This document shows, one piece after another, positions 60,844-64,000 of a stretch of DNA of 64,000 nt. The stretch lies in NCBI GenBank assembly GCA_947500435.1, contig CANMRV010000003.1, forward strand, positions 124,001 to 188,000. The letters are read 5' to 3'. The notes beneath the pieces are model-generated. The model had not been told where the DNA came from. It saw only the letters and a list, made by a program, of their open reading frames with translations, and searched no databases. A program made the translations under genes and the position numbers. This DNA is from an uncultured Flavobacteriaceae bacterium (GTDB taxonomy: Bacteria; Bacteroidota; Bacteroidia; Flavobacteriales; Flavobacteriaceae). The stretch's first letter is position 1, and each line of letters opens with the position of its first letter.

Positions 60844-60878
60844 AGTCCAATATCTTACAATTTGGAGGATTTAGGACA
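60844..60878. promoter_or_regulatory. Candidate operator site 2
   Basis: On the minus strand TGTCCTAAATC, then GTAAGAT and GGACT; outer arms TGTCC and GGACT (one mismatch) enclose a 25-base core. It has the same sequence and spacing as site 1 and lies about 200 bases upstream of the AraC gene start. Confidence 0.5.
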
Positions 60879-60916
60879 ACCATCTTGATTGTTCTAAACT
60901 ATCTTTTCTTCAACTG

Positions 60917-61345
60917 TTAAGAAACCATCCGATTACTTGAAATGCCCTTCGCCCATTCAATAGCGCTATCCAAGGATTTAAATCTTTTGGTTCTTGTTCT
61001 GATGAACCATTTCTCTATGAGCGCAATAGAATTTCCGAATTTTGAATAGCTGACGACTCCATATCCCTTCAAGGTATATCTGTGTTGGAAAAACTTCTTC
61101 CAGTCGGTGGGTTTGGTAGAATAGGAGTTGATACGATTTGCTATCAGAATGAGGTCCTGACCATGAGAGTCATATAGATATGAGATATCTTCCACTACTT
61201 TTTTACCATGGTCATCCCAATTGAATGTAATTCCCTCATAAACTTCTGCAACAACAAAACCATCTAAGAGATAGAAATCCCCAAATGGATAGTTAATTTC
61301 ATGAATAGCGTCATGATAAAAAACAGAGTCTTTAAACTTTCCCAC
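60917..61345 (-). CDS. Hypothetical protein
   Basis: The 142-residue protein starts at a GTG (61345) since a stop directly precedes it two codons earlier. It is basic toward the C-terminus and shows a helix-strand pattern reminiscent of SpoIIAA-like small domains (GDFYLLDGFVVAEVYEGITFNWDDHGKKVVEDIS, RFKSLDSAIEWAKG). No family can be named with certainty. It lies alone between the AraC regulator and cvpA. Confidence 0.65.
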   Translation of the reverse strand: MGKFKDSVFYHDAIHEINYPFGDFYLLDGFVVAEVYEGITFNWDDHGKKVVEDISYLYDSHGQDLILIANRINSYSTKPTDWKKFFQHRYTLKGYGVVSYSKFGNSIALIEKWFIRTRTKRFKSLDSAIEWAKGISSNRMVS

Positions 61346-61556
61346 AAAATCTCATTTTCAAATTCTCGGTGGCAAGATAATAGATGTACGAAAGAGATTC
61401 GGTTTTGGTCGGCTAAGTGCCTTGAAATTCTTTGTAGAGCAAATTTTAAGTAGTCTTCTTACAATTTATCAGGGTTTTTAATCAATAAGAAAGAGCGGTC
61501 TTTGACAGTTCTTATTGAATTGCCTTTACAATAAGATTTCTATTCTCTGTAGACCA

Positions 61557-62066
61557 CTATTGCGCTTCTTCTGCAGGATCTTCACCTCCCTGTAAGACCG
61601 CATCAAAGACAAAAGCCCCAATCTCTTTGATCGGTTCATAAAGGGCGGAATTTTCCATCGTTTCGTTCTTTACGAGTCCAACGGATGAATTTACGCGTTC
61701 AAAAAATATGAGAAGTGCACCTAGTATAATCGCGACTTTGAGGGCTCCAAAAAGGCCACCAGCAATTTTATTAAGGAGACCCAACATTGCGAAATCGGCT
61801 ATTTTGGTAAGAAATTTTCCAGCGAAATTGACCAATAAGACAATAGCAATAAAGGTAATAATAAAGGCCGCAATATTGATGTAACGTTCATCCCACTGCA
61901 TATTTTGAGAAAGGTAGTTTCCTGCGATGTATGAAAAATGGATAGCACCAAAAATCCCAGCAATCAAAGCAACTAAAGAGGCCAATTCTACAAAAAGTCC
62001 GTTTTTTAGTCCTTTGTACAAGCCGTAGGCAAGCAATAATCCCAAAATGATATCCAAGAAGCTCAT
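61557..62066 (-). CDS. cvpA: CvpA family membrane protein
   Basis: The 169-residue protein has four membrane helices and begins MSFLDIILGLLLAYGLYKGLKNGLFVELASLVALIAG, the CvpA pattern. CvpA is linked to colicin V production and envelope integrity in E. coli, but its action in Bacteroidota is unknown. A TATATTTG promoter box stands only a few bases before the ATG, so its mRNA may be leaderless. Confidence 0.88.
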   Translation of the reverse strand: MSFLDIILGLLLAYGLYKGLKNGLFVELASLVALIAGIFGAIHFSYIAGNYLSQNMQWDERYINIAAFIITFIAIVLLVNFAGKFLTKIADFAMLGLLNKIAGGLFGALKVAIILGALLIFFERVNSSVGLVKNETMENSALYEPIKEIGAFVFDAVLQGGEDPAEEAQ

Positions 62067-62070
62067 ACAA

Positions 62071-62078
62071 CAAATATA
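62071..62078 (-). promoter_or_regulatory. -7 box of cvpA
   Basis: TATATTTG on the minus strand five bases before the ATG matches TAnnTTTG. A transcript starting at the usual distance would begin at or next to the start codon. Confidence 0.4.
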
Positions 62079-62141
62079 GAACTTTGATTTGTACCTTTAG
62101 ACCTTTCCATTTTGAAGGGAATTACTTGAAAGAAAGAAACA

Positions 62142-62498
62142 ATGTCTAGAGATATAATTTTAAAAGAGCGTTGGGAAGGACTTGTGGAAAAACTGTCGGA
62201 TCAATTTGCCGATGGAGACCCACTTGAACTCGATGCAATAATTTATTTGGTTGGGGTTCAAGAATTGGGGCAATACCATAGAAAATACAAGAAAGATGAT
62301 AAGTTAGACCTAATGCATATTGCCATCTGCCGTTTGTTGGAACCTTATGGATACTACGAATTTTCGCATTTTGACGAAGAGAGTTGGCCACATTATACAA
62401 TTAAGGAGGAGTTACCTCCACTAAAAGCCGGAGAGCAATCGGTCTTAATGAAAGAAGCTATTGTAAATTACTTTGTTGAGAAGGAGTACATAACCTAA
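62142..62498 (+). CDS. Conserved hypothetical protein
   Basis: The 118-residue protein is soluble and acidic, with helical segments (LKERWEGLVEKLSDQFADGDPLELDAIIYLVGVQELGQYHRKYKKDDKLDLMHIAICRLLEPYG) and a C-terminal short domain. I do not recognise a functional family; it resembles small proteins found only in Bacteroidota. It is followed after eight bases by the ABM-domain gene, then pbpC, which implies a three-gene unit. Confidence 0.75.
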   Translation: MSRDIILKERWEGLVEKLSDQFADGDPLELDAIIYLVGVQELGQYHRKYKKDDKLDLMHIAICRLLEPYGYYEFSHFDEESWPHYTIKEELPPLKAGEQSVLMKEAIVNYFVEKEYIT

Positions 62499-62506
62499 TA
62501 AATTAA

Positions 62507-62815
62507 ATGAAATCCAAAACCCCATATTACGCAGTAATTTTCACTTCAACCCGGACAGAAGGGGATAATGGTTATTCTGAAATGGCACAACAAATGGAAG
62601 ATTTGGCCAAACGACAACCAGGGTATTTAGATTTTGAAAGTGCTCGGGAAGATTTGGGAATAGCAATTAGCTATTGGGAAAGTCTAGAAGCGATAGCCAA
62701 TTGGAAAGCAAATGCTGACCATCTATTTGCACAACAAAAAGGAATTAAAGATTGGTATTCGTGGTACAAAGTCCGTGTTTGTTTGGTAGAAAGGGAGTAT
62801 GACTTTGAAAGATAG
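62507..62815 (+). CDS. Antibiotic biosynthesis monooxygenase-like (ABM) domain protein
   Basis: The 102-residue single ABM domain protein has YYAVIFTSTR, QQMEDLAKRQPGYLDFESAREDLGIAISYWESLEAIANWKANADHLFAQ. This is the YgiN-like ferredoxin fold. Members of the family oxidise quinols or degrade small molecules, but many have unknown substrates. Its end overlaps the start of pbpC by 17 bases. Confidence 0.88.
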   Translation: MKSKTPYYAVIFTSTRTEGDNGYSEMAQQMEDLAKRQPGYLDFESAREDLGIAISYWESLEAIANWKANADHLFAQQKGIKDWYSWYKVRVCLVEREYDFER

Positions 62816-64000
62816 AGTACTACGCTACGCTCACAAACACCCCAAAAAGCTTATCCTTTTTGGGATTCTTCTAATTGCCTATTATTTCTGCCTTCCCAAA
62901 GATTTATTCAAAACACCAACGGCAACCGTTGTTGAAAGTAGGCAAGGGAACTTGTTAGGAGCAAAAATTGCCGATGACGGGCAATGGCGATTTCCAGCTA
63001 TCGACAGTGTTCCTAAAAAATTTGAAACCTGCTTATTGCAGTTTGAAGACGCCTATTTCTATAAGCACTTTGGATTTAATCCGGTTTCTATGGCCAAGGC
63101 TATCGGCTCAAATATATCTGCCGGAAAAACTGTTCGAGGCGGTAGTACTTTGACACAACAGGTCATTCGCTTATCTCGAAAGAGAAATCGCTCGTACTAC
63201 GAGAAGTTCATTGAATTGATTTTAGCAACACGCCTCGAGTTTCGCCATTCGAAAGAAGACATTTTAAAACTCTATGCTAGCCATGCTCCCTATGGGGGAA
63301 ATGTAGTCGGACTCGATGTCGCGTCATGGCGCTATTTCGGATTGCAACCCCACCAATTGTCTTGGGCAGAATCGGCAACACTAGCTGTTTTGCCAAATGC
63401 GCCAAGCTTGATTTATCCTGGAAAAAATCAAAAAAGACTATTAGATAAAAGGAATCGATTGCTCCAAAAACTGCTCGCCGAAAAGTATATCGACAGTACA
63501 ACTTATGATTTGGCTTTGCTGGAAGAACTTCCTCAAAAGCCATATCCCTTGCCTAAAACTGCTCCTCATCTAGTTGAGCAAATTGCGAAAAATGCCCGAG
63601 GGCAACGAATTAAAAGTTCTTTGGATGAAAATCTGCAGCGGAATGTGAATTCCATCGTGCAGAAGTACCATCAAAGTTTGCGACAGAACCAAGTTCATAA
63701 TGCCGCAGTTTTGGTTTTGGATGTAAAGACAAGAGAAGTTTTAAGCTACGTCGGAAATACAAAAACCACAAAGGAGAATCAGAAAGATGTAGACATGATT
63801 CATGCAAATCGCAGCACAGGAAGCACCATAAAACCTTTGCTATATGCAGCGATGTTAGATGCCGGTGAATTGCTTCCTGATATGCTCGTGGCTGATGTGC
63901 CTACTCAAATTGCAGGCTATACTCCGGAGAATTTTAATGAAGATTATAATGGAGCAGTTGAGGCTAAAAGTGCTTTGGCTCGGTCATTGAATATTCCAGC
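62799..64000 (+). CDS. pbpC: Penicillin-binding protein 1C, N-terminal part (partial)
   Basis: The frame is 400 codons long and cut by the window edge. An N-terminal membrane anchor (KKLILFGILLIAYYFCL) is followed by a glycosyltransferase 51 domain: EDAYFYKHFGFNP with the catalytic Glu, then RGGSTLTQQVIRLSRKRNRS. The transpeptidase part begins with the SxxK box STGSTIKPLLYAAML. PBP1C polymerises and cross-links peptidoglycan; in many Gram-negatives pbpC and the A2M gene are neighbours, and here they are 6.5 kb apart. I chose the ATG at 62799; it overlaps the previous stop. Confidence 0.92.
   Translation, partial: MTLKDRVLRYAHKHPKKLILFGILLIAYYFCLPKDLFKTPTATVVESRQGNLLGAKIADDGQWRFPAIDSVPKKFETCLLQFEDAYFYKHFGFNPVSMAKAIGSNISAGKTVRGGSTLTQQVIRLSRKRNRSYYEKFIELILATRLEFRHSKEDILKLYASHAPYGGNVVGLDVASWRYFGLQPHQLSWAESATLAVLPNAPSLIYPGKNQKRLLDKRNRLLQKLLAEKYIDSTTYDLALLEELPQKPYPLPKTAPHLVEQIAKNARGQRIKSSLDENLQRNVNSIVQKYHQSLRQNQVHNAAVLVLDVKTREVLSYVGNTKTTKENQKDVDMIHANRSTGSTIKPLLYAAMLDAGELLPDMLVADVPTQIAGYTPENFNEDYNGAVEAKSALARSLNIP

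Noticed and set aside
1-64000. tRNA, rRNA, insertion sequences, prophage
   Set aside because: No cloverleaf with GGTTCGAATCC-type arms, rRNA core, transposase or phage gene was recognised on either strand.

Overview
The window is about 64 kb of AT-rich chromosomal DNA from a member of the Bacteroidota, most likely a marine Flavobacteriaceae (Maribacter/Zobellia-like by feel; the genus is not proven). The evidence is a protein with a type IX secretion (T9SS) C-terminal sorting domain, a complete Bat aerotolerance operon, an IPExxxVDY-family protein, the Bacteroidota-specific promoter -7 element TAnnTTTG in front of several genes, many small lipoproteins, and few Shine-Dalgarno sequences. I see no tRNA, rRNA, CRISPR array, transposase or phage gene. 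Both ends cut through genes: a UvrD/RecB-like helicase at 1 and pbpC at 64000.

Region by region. 1-1.7 kb holds the helicase start and a superoxide dismutase. 1.7-2.7 kb has no protein gene; it is a tandem array of about 205-bp units, each encoding on the minus strand what looks like a roughly 75-nt small RNA with its own promoter and terminator (four intact copies, one decayed). 2.7-7.0 kb holds purF, a PfkB-type kinase, rnhA and purN on the minus strand. 7.1-11.5 kb reads acpP, fabF, rnc, an IPExxxVDY gene and pyk, with strong terminator hairpins after acpP and near the start of rnc. 11.5-18.5 kb is a mixed region (PAS protein, AraC regulator, AhpD-like protein, cupredoxin-like protein, DNA polymerase IV, CYTH protein, YciI-like lipoprotein, pheS). 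18.5-24 kb is a minus-strand group with two SulP anion transporters, a beta-carbonic anhydrase and a universal stress protein, probably for bicarbonate handling. 24-33 kb is the Bat operon: moxR, DUF58, an extra membrane protein, batA, batB, batC, batD, batE.

33-46.3 kb contains an aldo/keto reductase-SDR pair, a repetitive T9SS-exported protein, an AlbA_2-domain protein, a sugar kinase, a three-gene SPFH/zinc-ribbon/phosphatase operon, an acyl-ACP desaturase, an OmpA-family protein, an HhH-domain membrane protein and a collagen-like lipoprotein. 46.5-50.5 kb holds a tiny membrane-protein gene, a 3-hydroxyanthranilate dioxygenase cluster ending in an aldehyde dehydrogenase, and a CAP-domain lipoprotein. 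50.8-64 kb carries a bacterial alpha-2-macroglobulin and, 6.5 kb further on, its usual partner pbpC. Between them lie a trans-3-hydroxy-L-proline catabolic pair, a second collagen-like lipoprotein, a membrane-anchored AraC regulator flanked by two matching 35-bp sites, and cvpA.

The most notable observations are the small-RNA array, the terminators that step down acpP-fabF-rnc, the paired AraC-flanking sites, and three protein genes under 60 codons.
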